A stretch of DNA of 64,000 bases from Altericroceibacterium indicum. GTDB taxonomy: Bacteria > Pseudomonadota > Alphaproteobacteria > Sphingomonadales > Sphingomonadaceae. The first letter of the stretch is position 1. Every line of letters starts with the position of its first letter. The position numbers were made by a program, and so were the translations under genes. The stretch is taken from positions 168,613-232,612 of the forward strand of contig NZ_WTYQ01000005.1 of assembly GCF_009828105.1 (NCBI RefSeq), given 5' to 3'. Positions 1 to 8,222 of this stretch are shown in pieces. The notes beneath the pieces were generated by a model, which was given only the letters and a program-made list of their open reading frames with translations, did not search any database and was not told the origin of the DNA.

Positions 1-181
1 TATTGTGGCAGATATTGTCGCTACCGGTTCACCCAAGAAGCGGTTTGATAAAGCGGTGAAGTCAGGTGCTGCACGGATTGCCGCGATTGGTTTTGCGGAT
101 GGTGTTGCCACGGTGAACATTCGCGGTGACAATACGGATGACGCGCTGACGCAGGCCATTCAGGCGATATTGGCCCCATGA
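1..181 (+). CDS. hisS: C-terminal end of probable histidyl-tRNA synthetase (5' truncated by window)
   Basis: Only the last 59 codons are in the window, read from base 2 and ending at TGA 179-181. The peptide contains [15 protein letters not shown] followed by a short beta-strand-rich end, which resembles the C-terminal anticodon-binding domain of HisRS. The stop overlaps the prfA start in an ATGA arrangement, so the two genes are translationally coupled. A hisS-prfA-prmC order is one I associate with sphingomonads. The identification rests on this short tail and on context, so it is tentative. Confidence 0.5.
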   Translation, partial: IVADIVATGSPKKRFDKAVKSGAARIAAIGFADGVATVNIRGDNTDDALTQAIQAILAP

Positions 182-1245
182 TCCCCGCTGACCGTCTGCG
201 GCAGATTGCCCAGCGCTTTGCCGAGCTGGAAGCGCGGCTGGCATCGGGTACGCTGGAGGGTGACGAATTCGTCACCGCGAGCCGTGACTATGCCGAGCTG
301 GAACCGGTCGCCAAGGCTGCTGGCGATGTCCATGCCATGCGCGATGAATTGGCCGAGTTGGAAGCGATGGGCGATTCCGATCCGGAAATGAAAGCGCTGG
401 TCGAGGATGAGATCACCCGGCTGCGCGATGCTTTGCCTGAGGCGGAAAGGGCATTGGCCGTGGCCATGCTGCCGCGCGATTCTGCCGATGCACGGCCTGC
501 CATGCTGGAAATTCGTGCCGGGACCGGCGGCGATGAAGCAGCGCTTTTCGCGGGCGACTTGTTTCGCATGTATGAACGCTATGCCGCCGAACAGGGCTGG
601 AGAGTCGAAACGGTGAGCATGAATGCTTCAGATGCAGGGGGCTTCAAGGAAATAGTCGCCAATGTCACGGGCACGGGCGTTTTTGCGAAATTGAAGTTTG
701 AAAGCGGTGTTCACCGGGTCCAGCGTGTGCCCGTAACGGAAAGCGGCGGGCGGATTCACACCTCGGCCGCGACTGTAGCTGTGCTGCCGGAACCGACCGA
801 AGTGGATGTCGAGATTGCCGATAATGATCTCAAGATCGACATTTATCGCGCCAGCGGGGCCGGTGGGCAGCATGTGAACACCACCGATTCTGCCGTGCGG
901 ATCACCCATCTTCCCTCCGGCCTTGTTGTCACCCAGCAGGATGAGCGCAGCCAGCATAAGAATAAGGCCAAGGCCATGCAGGTCCTACGGGCGCGGCTTT
1001 ATGAAAAGATGCGCGCTGAAGCCCATGGGGCTGAGGCTGAGGCGAGGAAAGCGATGGTCGGCTCAGGCGATCGGTCTGAACGCATTCGCACCTATAATTT
1101 CCCGCAAGGCCGGGTGACGGACCACCGGATCAACCTCACGCTCCATAAACTGCCCGAAGTTCTGGCCGGGGCGGGCCTTAGTGAATTGGTCGATGCGCTG
1201 ATCGCTGAGGATGAAGCCAAGCGGCTGGCTGCTCTGGGCGATTGA
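178..1245 (+). CDS. prfA: Peptide chain release factor 1
   Basis: RF1 reads UAA and UAG stop codons in the ribosomal A site and triggers release of the finished protein. The 355-aa product has the usual length. It carries the tripeptide anticodon PxT as PVT (residues 185-187, within [16 protein letters not shown]), which marks RF1 rather than RF2 (SPF). The catalytic GGQ is at residues 229-231 within [15 protein letters not shown]. The start ATG lies inside the upstream stop (ATGA) and the stop overlaps the start region of prmC. This places the factor in one transcript with the methyltransferase that modifies its GGQ glutamine. Confidence 0.97.
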   Translation: MIPADRLRQIAQRFAELEARLASGTLEGDEFVTASRDYAELEPVAKAAGDVHAMRDELAELEAMGDSDPEMKALVEDEITRLRDALPEAERALAVAMLPRDSADARPAMLEIRAGTGGDEAALFAGDLFRMYERYAAEQGWRVETVSMNASDAGGFKEIVANVTGTGVFAKLKFESGVHRVQRVPVTESGGRIHTSAATVAVLPEPTEVDVEIADNDLKIDIYRASGAGGQHVNTTDSAVRITHLPSGLVVTQQDERSQHKNKAKAMQVLRARLYEKMRAEAHGAEAEARKAMVGSGDRSERIRTYNFPQGRVTDHRINLTLHKLPEVLAGAGLSELVDALIAEDEAKRLAALGD

Positions 1246-2093
1246 TCGTGGCCATGCTGGTGCCTGAAGCTTTGCGCAAAGCCGCTGCGGATTTGAGCGC
1301 CACCAGCGATACGGCGCGGCTCGATGCCGAATATCTGTTGGCCGATGCTCTGGGGCTTACCCGCAGCCAATTGCTGCTGTCCGGTGCATCGGGGCCAGTG
1401 CCGGAGCGTTTTTGGGAAGCGGTCGAGCGGCGCAAAGCGCATGAGCCGCTGGCCTATATCTTGGGGCATGAGGATTTTTACGGCCGTAACTTTCGGGTCT
1501 CCCCTGATGTGCTGATCCCGCGTTCGGATAGCGAAAGCGTGGTCGGTGCGGCTTTGGCGTTGCAAGGGTCAAAAGGCCGGGTGCTCGATTGCGGCGTTGG
1601 GTCGGGCGCGCTTCTGCTCACGATCATGGCGGAAAATCGGGGTGCCAGTGGGGTCGGGATTGATCGCAGTGCCGGGGCGCTGGCCATCGCGCAGCATAAT
1701 GCTGAGGCTTTGGGGCTGGGCGGGCAGGTTACCCTGTTGGAACGCGACTGGAGTATGCCGGGTTGGCAGAACGGGCTGGGCCTGTTTACCTGCATTATCG
1801 CCAATCCGCCCTATGTTGAAGATAATGCCCCGCTTGATGCTTCGGTGCGCGAATATGAACCGGCAGGTGCGCTGTTTTCCGGGCCAGAGGGGCTGGATGA
1901 TTACCGCCTGCTTATCCCGCAATTGGATGCACTCCTGTCCAATGATGGGCAGATTGTGCTGGAAATTGGCGCTTCCCAAGCGGAAGGGGTGGCGAAAATT
2001 GCCGAAGAAGCAGGCTATCGCTCACAATTAACGCATGATTTGGCCGGAAGGCCGCGCGCCCTGGTGTTATCTCGGAAAGGTTTGTCGCAATAA
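1242..2093 (+). CDS. prmC: Release factor glutamine methyltransferase PrmC
   Basis: PrmC transfers a methyl group from S-adenosylmethionine to the GGQ glutamine of release factors. The product is up to 283 aa: an N-terminal helical domain, then a Rossmann methyltransferase with [11 protein letters not shown] (about residues 116-126) and the glutamine-binding NPPY motif (188-191, [15 protein letters not shown]). The LIPRSDSE segment corresponds to the family's LIPRPDTE. The longest start is TTG 1242, overlapping the prfA stop; GTG 1248 and ATG 1254 are in-frame alternatives, and the ATG is perhaps likelier. Coupling to prfA fits enzyme and substrate being made together. Confidence 0.95.
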   Translation: MIVAMLVPEALRKAAADLSATSDTARLDAEYLLADALGLTRSQLLLSGASGPVPERFWEAVERRKAHEPLAYILGHEDFYGRNFRVSPDVLIPRSDSESVVGAALALQGSKGRVLDCGVGSGALLLTIMAENRGASGVGIDRSAGALAIAQHNAEALGLGGQVTLLERDWSMPGWQNGLGLFTCIIANPPYVEDNAPLDASVREYEPAGALFSGPEGLDDYRLLIPQLDALLSNDGQIVLEIGASQAEGVAKIAEEAGYRSQLTHDLAGRPRALVLSRKGLSQ

Positions 2094-2149
2094 AAATAAG
2101 ATAAGGCTTGGCAAGTGCTCTTTCAGTAGCTAGGTCAGAGGCAGGCTAT

Positions 2150-2310
2150 CGGCTGGAACACAGACGAAACGTTCCCCGGGCCATCAAACTCCATAGCTTG
2201 CATTGAACCGGCGGAAAGCCACCGGTCGCCTATGCAGATGGGGAGCCGACGGAGCGCAGCAGCGCCGTGGCGAGGGGTCTTGCGGCCTGGCCGGACATGA
2301 TGTCCGGAGG
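2150..2310 (+). ncRNA. Candidate structured RNA leader upstream of the DUF4167 gene
   Basis: The 241-base gap after prmC holds several nested complementary segments. GGAAC 2155-2159 pairs with GTTCC 2171-2175. CCGGGCC 2176-2182 pairs with GGCCTGG 2284-2290 (one G-U), enclosing three parts: TGCAT 2199-2203 with ATGCA 2232-2236, flanked by CCAT 2191-2194 with ATGG 2238-2241; ACCGG 2207-2211 with CCGGT 2222-2226; and a hairpin GCCGACGG 2245-2252 with CCGTGGC 2265-2271. A last hairpin, CCGGACA 2291-2297 with TGTCCGG 2301-2307, follows. This is a multibranched fold ending about 25 bases before the start codon. I do not recognise it as RNase P, SRP, tmRNA or 6S RNA. It could be an independent small RNA or a cis leader of the next gene. 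Confidence 0.5.
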
Positions 2311-2334
2311 TCCCAATTGAGGAACTGAATTCCC

Positions 2335-3195
2335 TTGAACAATAATCGTGGCAACAACAATAGCAACAATCGTCGGCGCGGACGCGGTAATAATAACCGC
2401 AACCATGGTGGCGGTGGTAACCAGTTGAACCGGATTGACAGCAGGGCACGAGGCAATGCGCCGCAACTGCTGGAAAAATACAAGAAACTGGCCAGTGACG
2501 CGTCGTTGAATGATGATCGGGTTCTGACCGAATATTATCTTCAGTTTGCGGATCACTATTTCCGCGTGATTGCCGACATCAAGGCTCAGAAAGAAGAATC
2601 CCGCATCCGCCGTGAAGGGGAGCGGGAACAGAATTCTGGCGATGATCAGGATCATGACCGGGACGATCAGTCTTCACGCCGCCAGTCTCAGTCGCGTGGT
2701 TACAACAATTCCGACGACAATGATCAGGCCGCTGATGATCGCGATAATGATGACAGCGAAGATCGCGCGCCTCGCAATGCGCCGCGCAGTCGCAATCGCC
2801 GTCAGCCCTCTGATGACAGTGGTGAAACCGAAACCCGGCGCGAACGTAGCCCACGTCATGAGGGCGCTGAGTCTGCCGAGAGCAGCGATGCGGCTGAAGC
2901 AGAACCGGCTCCCAAGCCGCGTCGCGCCCCCCGCACATCCACTGCTACTCGCGAAGCCAAGCCCCGTCGTTCACGCAAGAGCGCTGACGATGCGGAGAAT
3001 AACAGCATTGATATGGCGGCTCTGCCCCCGGCCATTGGCCGCGGCGTAGAAGGCGAAGATGCAGGTGATGAACAAGCTCTTCCGGCCAAGGAAATCAAAC
3101 CCCGCCGTACTCGTCGTACGACCCGTCCCAAGGACGAAATTGCAGAGGGTGCCAATGGCGAAGCCGATAATGGCTCGCTCGAAACGGTGAATTGA
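2335..3195 (+). CDS. DUF4167 family protein, Asn/Arg/Gly-rich, probably RNA-binding
   Basis: The 286-aa product begins with a basic, Asn/Arg/Gly-rich tract (residues 1-30, e.g. NNNRGNNNSNNRRRGRGNNN). A short conserved helical segment (about 35-80, LEKYKKLASDASLNDDRVLTEYY) follows and is the signature I associate with DUF4167 of alphaproteobacteria. The rest is low-complexity, alternating acidic and Arg/Lys-rich. The start is TTG 2335: an in-frame stop at 2326-2328 rules out an upstream start, and GAGGA 2319-2323 is a suitable ribosome site. Function is unknown. The RGG-like N-terminus suggests nucleic-acid binding, which makes the structured RNA in front of the gene notable. Confidence 0.85.
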   Translation: MNNNRGNNNSNNRRRGRGNNNRNHGGGGNQLNRIDSRARGNAPQLLEKYKKLASDASLNDDRVLTEYYLQFADHYFRVIADIKAQKEESRIRREGEREQNSGDDQDHDRDDQSSRRQSQSRGYNNSDDNDQAADDRDNDDSEDRAPRNAPRSRNRRQPSDDSGETETRRERSPRHEGAESAESSDAAEAEPAPKPRRAPRTSTATREAKPRRSRKSADDAENNSIDMAALPPAIGRGVEGEDAGDEQALPAKEIKPRRTRRTTRPKDEIAEGANGEADNGSLETVN

Positions 3196-3225
3196 TCATC
3201 CGTTAGACCCGGCAATATGCGCTTT

Positions 3226-3246
3226 GGCTGCAACTGTCTTGCAGCC
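3226..3246 (+). repeat. Inverted repeat between the DUF4167 gene and lnt
   Basis: GGCTGCAA (3226-3233) and TTGCAGCC (3239-3246) form a perfect 8-bp stem with a 5-base loop. No T-run follows on either strand, so it is not a typical intrinsic terminator. It may mark a transcript end or a leader hairpin for lnt, which starts 27 bases downstream. Confidence 0.5.
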
Positions 3247-3273
3247 GGGCGCGGGTGAGGCCACAGGCGGCTT

Positions 3274-4863
3274 ATGACGGATAAAATCCCGATCTTCAGG
3301 CGATTCGTGACCTGCGTAACGCGCTGGCCGCGTTTGTCCGCGCTGGTGCTCGGTGTGGTGTCGGCCACTGGCTTTCAGCCGCTTGGCCTCTGGCCGCTTG
3401 CGCTGCTTGCGATGGGCGTCTTTGTGCTTATTGTGGCTGCAGCACCTGATTGGCGCAGCGCTGCATGGCGCGGCTGGATCTTCGGCATGGGGCATTTCAC
3501 GCTCGGCAATTGCTGGATCGCAACCGCCTTTACCTATCAGGCTGAGATGCCCGCCATTCTGGGCTGGGCAGCGGTTCCGCTTCTCTCGCTTTATCTGGCT
3601 GTTTATCCGGCACTGACTGCAGGCGCTGCACGGGCTTTGGTACGTCGTGACCATGGAGGCTGGGCGATGCCATTCGCCTTTGCCGGGAGCTGGATCATCA
3701 GCGAATGGCTGAGAAGCTGGATCTTCACCGGCTATGCCTGGAACCCTTTTGGCATGGTGTTGCTTGGTCCTATGGACCGCCCGGGGATTGCTGCCATCAC
3801 CCCATGGCTGGGCACTTATGCGCTTTCGGGCCTTGCCGTGCTGATCGCTGCGGGGCTGGTTTATGCGCTGCGAGACAGGCGCTTCATCGGCCTTACACTG
3901 GCCTCGACACTGCTGGTTGCCGGAATGTACTGGCCGGTCGGCAAGGGCGCGCAAGGCACTCTGGCCGTGACTGTGGTGCAGCCTGATCTGGGTCAGGAAA
4001 AGCTCGACGATCCGCGCCTATTTGAAAGCAATTTTCAAACTCTCGCCGCACTCAGTCTGCCACGTGATGATCGGGAGCCAAGATTGGTTCTGTGGCCGGA
4101 GTCGGGTCTCCCCGATTATCTGCGCGATGGCTACCCGCAGCGCTATTATGATCAGACGACCGTTGAAGGCAGCCCGGACTATGCCCGCGCCCGGATTGCC
4201 AATGTCATTGGCCCCGGCAGTTTGCTGATGACGGGAGCGGTCGACCTCGATCTTGAGCAGGGGCGGGCGATTGGTGCCCGCAATGCCGTCACGGCACTCA
4301 ATTCCGAAGGTCAGATCGTCGGGAGCTATTACAAGGCCCATCTGGTGCCTTATGGCGAATATCTGCCCTTGCGCTGGCTGCTTGAGCCATTGGGCGCACG
4401 GCGTCTGGTGGCAGGCGCGATTGATTTCCTGCCCGGTCCCGGACCCAGAACGCTCGACCTTGGCCCCTGGGGCCATGCTGGCGTGGACATTTGCTATGAA
4501 ATTATCTTTTCCGGCCATGTGACCGAACCCGGCAAGCGGCCGGACTATATTTTTAACCCTTCTAATGATGGCTGGTTTGGTGCCTTTGGCCCGCCGCAAC
4601 ATTTTGCGCAGGCTCGCCTTCGCGCCATCGAGGAAGGGCTTCCTGTGCTTCGCGCCACCACCACCGGCGTCAGCGGTATCATTGATGCGCGCGGCGTAGT
4701 GCGCAATCATCTCGACCGGTTGAAGGTCGGCCGGATGGACACATTTGTGCCCCCTGCGGCCCCTCCAACCCTGTTTTCACAATTGGGCAATATATTGCCG
4801 CTGTGCTGGGCGATAGTTTTCCTCGGCTTGGCCATCATTGCCTTGCGGCGGCGCGCTCGTTAG
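3274..4863 (+). CDS. lnt: Apolipoprotein N-acyltransferase
   Basis: Lnt adds the third acyl chain to the N-terminal cysteine of lipoproteins in the inner membrane. The 529-aa protein has about six hydrophobic segments in the first ~220 residues, then a periplasmic nitrilase-fold domain and a final hydrophobic segment. The catalytic triad is visible: Glu276 ([13 protein letters not shown]), Lys354 ([15 protein letters not shown]) and Cys407 (VDICYEIIF). Length is typical. It is followed after 52 bases by metK in the same direction. Substrates nearby include the small lipoprotein at 16.1 kb and the cytochrome at 24.6 kb. Confidence 0.97.
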   Translation: MTDKIPIFRRFVTCVTRWPRLSALVLGVVSATGFQPLGLWPLALLAMGVFVLIVAAAPDWRSAAWRGWIFGMGHFTLGNCWIATAFTYQAEMPAILGWAAVPLLSLYLAVYPALTAGAARALVRRDHGGWAMPFAFAGSWIISEWLRSWIFTGYAWNPFGMVLLGPMDRPGIAAITPWLGTYALSGLAVLIAAGLVYALRDRRFIGLTLASTLLVAGMYWPVGKGAQGTLAVTVVQPDLGQEKLDDPRLFESNFQTLAALSLPRDDREPRLVLWPESGLPDYLRDGYPQRYYDQTTVEGSPDYARARIANVIGPGSLLMTGAVDLDLEQGRAIGARNAVTALNSEGQIVGSYYKAHLVPYGEYLPLRWLLEPLGARRLVAGAIDFLPGPGPRTLDLGPWGHAGVDICYEIIFSGHVTEPGKRPDYIFNPSNDGWFGAFGPPQHFAQARLRAIEEGLPVLRATTTGVSGIIDARGVVRNHLDRLKVGRMDTFVPPAAPPTLFSQLGNILPLCWAIVFLGLAIIALRRRAR

Positions 4864-4915
4864 AGCCACCATCACATCCAGTCATTCGCAAGAGAGCGAA
4901 AGAGGAAAAAGCCTT

Positions 4916-6130
4916 ATGCGTCAGACCTATCTGTTTACTTCCGAAAGCGTATCAGAAGGCCATCCCGACAAAGTTGCAGATCAGATTTCTGATGCCATTG
5001 TCGATCTCTTCCTGTCCAAAGATCCTGAAGCACGGGTCGCCTGCGAAACGCTGACGACGACACAGAAGGTTGTTCTTGCTGGCGAAATCCGCTGCAAGGG
5101 CGTGTTCGAAGACGGCAAGTGGACCGATGGTGCGCTGGAAGAAATCGAACAGACCGTGCGTGCTGTGGTCAAGAAGATCGGCTATGAGCAGGATGGTTTT
5201 CACTGGGAAACGTTCGACTTCGAAAATTACCTCCACGCCCAGTCTGCGCATATTGCGCAAGGCGTCGATGCGGCTGGTAATAAGGATGAAGGCGCGGGCG
5301 ATCAGGGTATCATGTTCGGCTTTGCCTGCGATGAAACCCCTGATCTGATGCCTGCGACGCTGGATTATAGCCACAAGATCCTGCAGCGCATGGCCAACGA
5401 CCGTAAATCCGGTGCGGCACCGTTTCTGGAACCTGATGCCAAGAGCCAGGTCACACTGCGCTTCCGCGATGGCAAGCCTGAAGCCGCCACTGCGATTGTC
5501 CTCTCAACCCAGCATGCGCCGGGTTATGATGAAGGCGAGAAGGAAGCCGAACTGAAGAAATATGTGAAGGATGTCATTGCTGACATTCTTCCGGCTGATC
5601 TTCTCTCCGATGAAACTGTCTACCACATCAACCCTACCGGCACGTTTGAAATCGGTGGGCCAGATGGTGATGCGGGCCTGACCGGGCGCAAGATCATCGT
5701 CGATACTTATGGCGGGGCCGCACCCCATGGTGGCGGTGCCTTTTCCGGTAAAGACCCGACCAAGGTGGACCGTTCTGCGGCTTATATCACTCGTTACCTG
5801 GCCAAGAATATCGTGGCGGCAGGCCTCGCCAAGCGCTGCACGATCCAGCTTTCCTATGCCATCGGCATTTCCGAACCTTTGTCGATCTATGTCGATACGC
5901 ATGGCACTTCGGCTGATGGTGTGAGCGATGAAGCGATTGAAGCAGCTATTCGCGGCATGAAGAAGCTTGGCGGTCTCACCCCGCGCGGTATCCGGATGCA
6001 TCTGGGGCTCAACAAGCCGATCTACTCACGCACCGCTGCCTATGGCCATTTTGGACGCAAGGCCGATGGCGATTTCTTCCCCTGGGAACGCACCGATCTG
6101 GCTGATGATCTGAAAGCCTCCCTCGGCTGA
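4916..6130 (+). CDS. metK: S-adenosylmethionine synthetase
   Basis: MetK makes SAM from methionine and ATP. The 404-aa product starts [20 protein letters not shown], the standard family N-terminus, which fixes the start at ATG 4916 behind AGAGG 4901-4905 rather than at an upstream in-frame ATG inside lnt. The family signatures [15 protein letters not shown] and [19 protein letters not shown] are present. A small hairpin, TTCGC 4884-4888 with GCGAA 4895-4899, lies just before the ribosome site. I see no recognisable SAM riboswitch in the 52-base gap. An intrinsic terminator follows. Confidence 0.97.
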   Translation: MRQTYLFTSESVSEGHPDKVADQISDAIVDLFLSKDPEARVACETLTTTQKVVLAGEIRCKGVFEDGKWTDGALEEIEQTVRAVVKKIGYEQDGFHWETFDFENYLHAQSAHIAQGVDAAGNKDEGAGDQGIMFGFACDETPDLMPATLDYSHKILQRMANDRKSGAAPFLEPDAKSQVTLRFRDGKPEAATAIVLSTQHAPGYDEGEKEAELKKYVKDVIADILPADLLSDETVYHINPTGTFEIGGPDGDAGLTGRKIIVDTYGGAAPHGGGAFSGKDPTKVDRSAAYITRYLAKNIVAAGLAKRCTIQLSYAIGISEPLSIYVDTHGTSADGVSDEAIEAAIRGMKKLGGLTPRGIRMHLGLNKPIYSRTAAYGHFGRKADGDFFPWERTDLADDLKASLG

Positions 6131-6147
6131 TCTCGCTTCGAAGGTAT

Positions 6148-6189
6148 AAAAAAGCCCGGTATCTCATCGCGAGATAGCCGGGCTTTTTT
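6148..6189. terminator. Bidirectional intrinsic terminator between metK and scoB
   Basis: AGCCCGGTATCTC and GAGATAGCCGGGCT form a long GC-rich stem around a short loop. It is flanked by six A on the left and six T on the right, so it can end both metK (+) and the scoAB operon (-). Confidence 0.93.
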
Positions 6190-6225
6190 GTCATGGGTTT
6201 ATCCCTTTAAGGGGAGCTGCCTTTG

Positions 6226-6861
6226 TCAGGAGAGGTAGTGCGCCGTGGTTTTTTCCGCCACTTCTTCTGCCGTCACACCGGGTGCCATTTCGATCAGCTT
6301 GAACGGGCTATCGTGATCGGGACGCTGGAAGACAGCGAGATCGGTGATGATCATATCCACCACATTGCGTCCCGTCAGCGGCAAGCTGCATTCAGGGATG
6401 AATTTGGAGCTGCCGTTTTTCGAGACATGTTCCATCACCACGATGATCTTCTTGACCCCGGCCACGAGATCCATCGCGCCACCCATGCCTTTGACCATCT
6501 TGCCCGGAATCATCCAATTGGCGATGTCCCCCTGTTCGGACACTTCCATCGCGCCCAGAACGGTGAGGTCAATATGGCCGCCACGGATCATGGCAAAGCT
6601 TGCCGCGCTGTCAAAATAGGCGGAGTTGGGCAATTCGCTGATCGTCTGCTTGCCAGCATTGATCAGATCGGCGTCCACTTCGTCAGGATAAGGGAAGGGG
6701 CCAATCCCCAGCATCCCGTTTTCCGATTGCAGCGTTACGTCGATCCCTGCGGGAATGTGGTTGGCTACCAGTGTCGGGATACCAATGCCAAGATTGACAT
6801 AGAAACCGTCTTCCAGCTCGCGCGCGGCGCGTGCAGCCATTTCATCGCGTGTCCAAGCCAT
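6226..6861 (-). CDS. scoB: 3-oxoacid CoA-transferase subunit B
   Basis: Beta subunit of the CoA-transferase that moves CoA from succinyl-CoA to acetoacetate or a related 3-oxoacid. The 211-aa product has [10 protein letters not shown] with Glu47, the family's catalytic glutamate that forms the enzyme-CoA thioester, and the usual N-terminal GIGIPT loop. It starts 2 bases after the scoA stop, so the two subunits are co-translated. The exact substrate (acetoacetate or 3-oxoadipate) cannot be read from the sequence. The aromatic island at the right of the window makes a 3-oxoadipate role conceivable, but the genes are far apart. Confidence 0.92.
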   Translation of the reverse strand: MAWTRDEMAARAARELEDGFYVNLGIGIPTLVANHIPAGIDVTLQSENGMLGIGPFPYPDEVDADLINAGKQTISELPNSAYFDSAASFAMIRGGHIDLTVLGAMEVSEQGDIANWMIPGKMVKGMGGAMDLVAGVKKIIVVMEHVSKNGSSKFIPECSLPLTGRNVVDMIITDLAVFQRPDHDSPFKLIEMAPGVTAEEVAEKTTAHYLS

Positions 6862-6863
6862 GA

Positions 6864-7571
6864 TTATGCGGCCTCCCTTTCGCGGGTTGTCGTGAATTCG
6901 ATACGTTTATCGTAAGGCGCACCAACGATCATGCGCTGGACATAGACACCCGGCAGGTGAATCGCATCCGGGTCGAGCGAGCCAGTGGGCACCACTTCTT
7001 CCACTTCAACGATGCAATATTTGCCGCAGGTTGCCGCAGGTAGGTTGAAGTTGCGCGCGGTCTTGCGGAACATCAGATTGCCAGTTTCATCGGCCTTCCA
7101 TGCTTTCACAATAGCGAGGTCAGCAACAATAGCGCGCTCCATGATGTAATCTTCACCATCGAAATTACGCACTTCCTTGCCTTCCGCCACCAGCGTGCCG
7201 ACACCCGTCTTGGTGAAGAAAGCCGGGATACCTGCGCCACCAGCGCGCATCCGCTCTGCCAGTGTTCCTTGAGGGCAGAATTCCACCTCCAATTCGCCGG
7301 CCAGATATTGTCGTTCGAATTCCTTATTCTCTCCCACATAAGAAGAGATCATCTTGGAAACCTGTTTGGACCGCAGCAGTTTGCCAATGCCTTCATTATC
7401 GATTCCGGCATTGTTGCTGGCGAAAGTCAGATTTTTGACCCCGCTCGCTTGAATCGCATCGATCAACCTTTCGGGAATACCGCAGAGGCCAAAACCTCCC
7501 GAAGCGATGGTGATTCCGTCTTTGAGCAAGCCATCAAGTGCGGCGGTGGCGTCCGGATAGAGCTTTTGCAT
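6864..7571 (-). CDS. scoA: 3-oxoacid CoA-transferase subunit A
   Basis: Alpha subunit of the same CoA-transferase. The 235-aa product starts [12 protein letters not shown] and has the CoA-transferase family segment [14 protein letters not shown] near the N-terminus. The start at ATG 7569-7571 is chosen because GGAG (7577-7580) sits five bases upstream; an in-frame ATG at 7616 lacks such a site and would add an unconserved extension. It is the first gene of the scoA-scoB operon, with a long AT-rich non-coding region in front. Confidence 0.92.
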   Translation of the reverse strand: MQKLYPDATAALDGLLKDGITIASGGFGLCGIPERLIDAIQASGVKNLTFASNNAGIDNEGIGKLLRSKQVSKMISSYVGENKEFERQYLAGELEVEFCPQGTLAERMRAGGAGIPAFFTKTGVGTLVAEGKEVRNFDGEDYIMERAIVADLAIVKAWKADETGNLMFRKTARNFNLPAATCGKYCIVEVEEVVPTGSLDPDAIHLPGVYVQRMIVGAPYDKRIEFTTTREREAA

Positions 7572-7931
7572 CTTAACTCCCATTGTCGGGCGGGCATGGC
7601 CCGTTTGATGATGCAATGCACATAAACCCTCGCTTGGACGCTGTCACCCATTCGCGGATCTCAGGCAGCTTCGAATCACGAAGAAGAGGCTGTGTGGGCT
7701 TGTTCGAAAACATGCAACACTGCGCGCTTACGCGTAATTTTTATGTTTGATCTGATAGTATGGCACTAGGGGTTTCTTCGTGGTGCACTGCACAAAAAAC
7801 TATGCATGATTCCTTAGCGGTTGCACAAGAAACCGTTAATGTTGGCTTCATAAATCGCAGAAAACCTTTACCTTTCTCCGAGATGAATTTTCTAATTGCA
7901 AAATTTGCAACAAAATTTGATTTTTTCGCAC
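7572..7931. other. AT-rich intergenic region upstream of scoAB
   Basis: About 360 bases without a convincing gene, and clearly more AT-rich than the surroundings between about 7740 and 7930. It contains a short palindrome, GTGCA-C-TGCAC around 7783-7793. The scoA promoter must lie here, but I cannot name a clear -35/-10 pair. I see no DnaA boxes or tRNA. Confidence 0.5.
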
Positions 7932-7962
7932 TTGCGAGAACCGGCACTTTGGCACATATAGA
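7932..7962 (+). promoter_or_regulatory. Candidate promoter of the small RNA at ~7.97 kb
   Basis: TTGCGA 7932-7937 and TATAGA 7957-7962 resemble -35 and -10 boxes with a rather long 19-base spacer. The predicted start, about 7969, fits a short transcript ending at the terminator at 7999-8031. Confidence 0.4.
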
Positions 7963-7965
7963 GCA

Positions 7966-8031
7966 GGCCTTTCAGGCATCCTCTCCCAAAACTTCAATGG
8001 CCCGGCCGGCAACGGCTGGGCCTTTTTCTTT
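7966..8031 (+). ncRNA. Putative small RNA, mmgR/suhB-like in architecture
   Basis: A promoter-like element is followed within about 65 bases by a strong intrinsic terminator (GGCCCGGCCG, loop, CGGCTGGGCC, then TTTTT; 7999-8025), with no coding frame between. The transcript would have a small 5' stem (GCCT 7967-7970 with AGGC 7974-7977), a single-stranded ATCCTCTCCC stretch (7978-7987) and the terminator. That layout, with a CU-rich anti-Shine-Dalgarno-like segment between two hairpins, is what I know from the alphaproteobacterial mmgR/suhB (alpha-r8) small RNAs. The family assignment is an inference from memory. Such RNAs act on mRNA ribosome sites. Confidence 0.5.
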
Positions 8032-8222
8032 ATGTCGTCCGCCAAGTGTTTATCGCTTATGCGATTGGCGCAAAGCCTTGCGATTTATGCTGCCTGCCGG
8101 TGGAGCAGGTGTGAGTGCACAGCGTTTTTGGACCTTCCTGCCGTTCTGCCGGTTTGAAATAGAAGGGCGGGGTGCTTAGTTTCTCCCTGACACAATATCT
8201 CAGGCAATAAGCGAGAGTTCGG

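Noticed and set aside
4864..4915. SAM/SAH-type riboswitch before metK
   Set aside because: The 52-base gap has one small hairpin but not the conserved sequence of that class.
7741..7930. AT-rich stretch as a replication origin
   Set aside because: No DnaA boxes, and neither dnaA, hemE nor parAB lies nearby.
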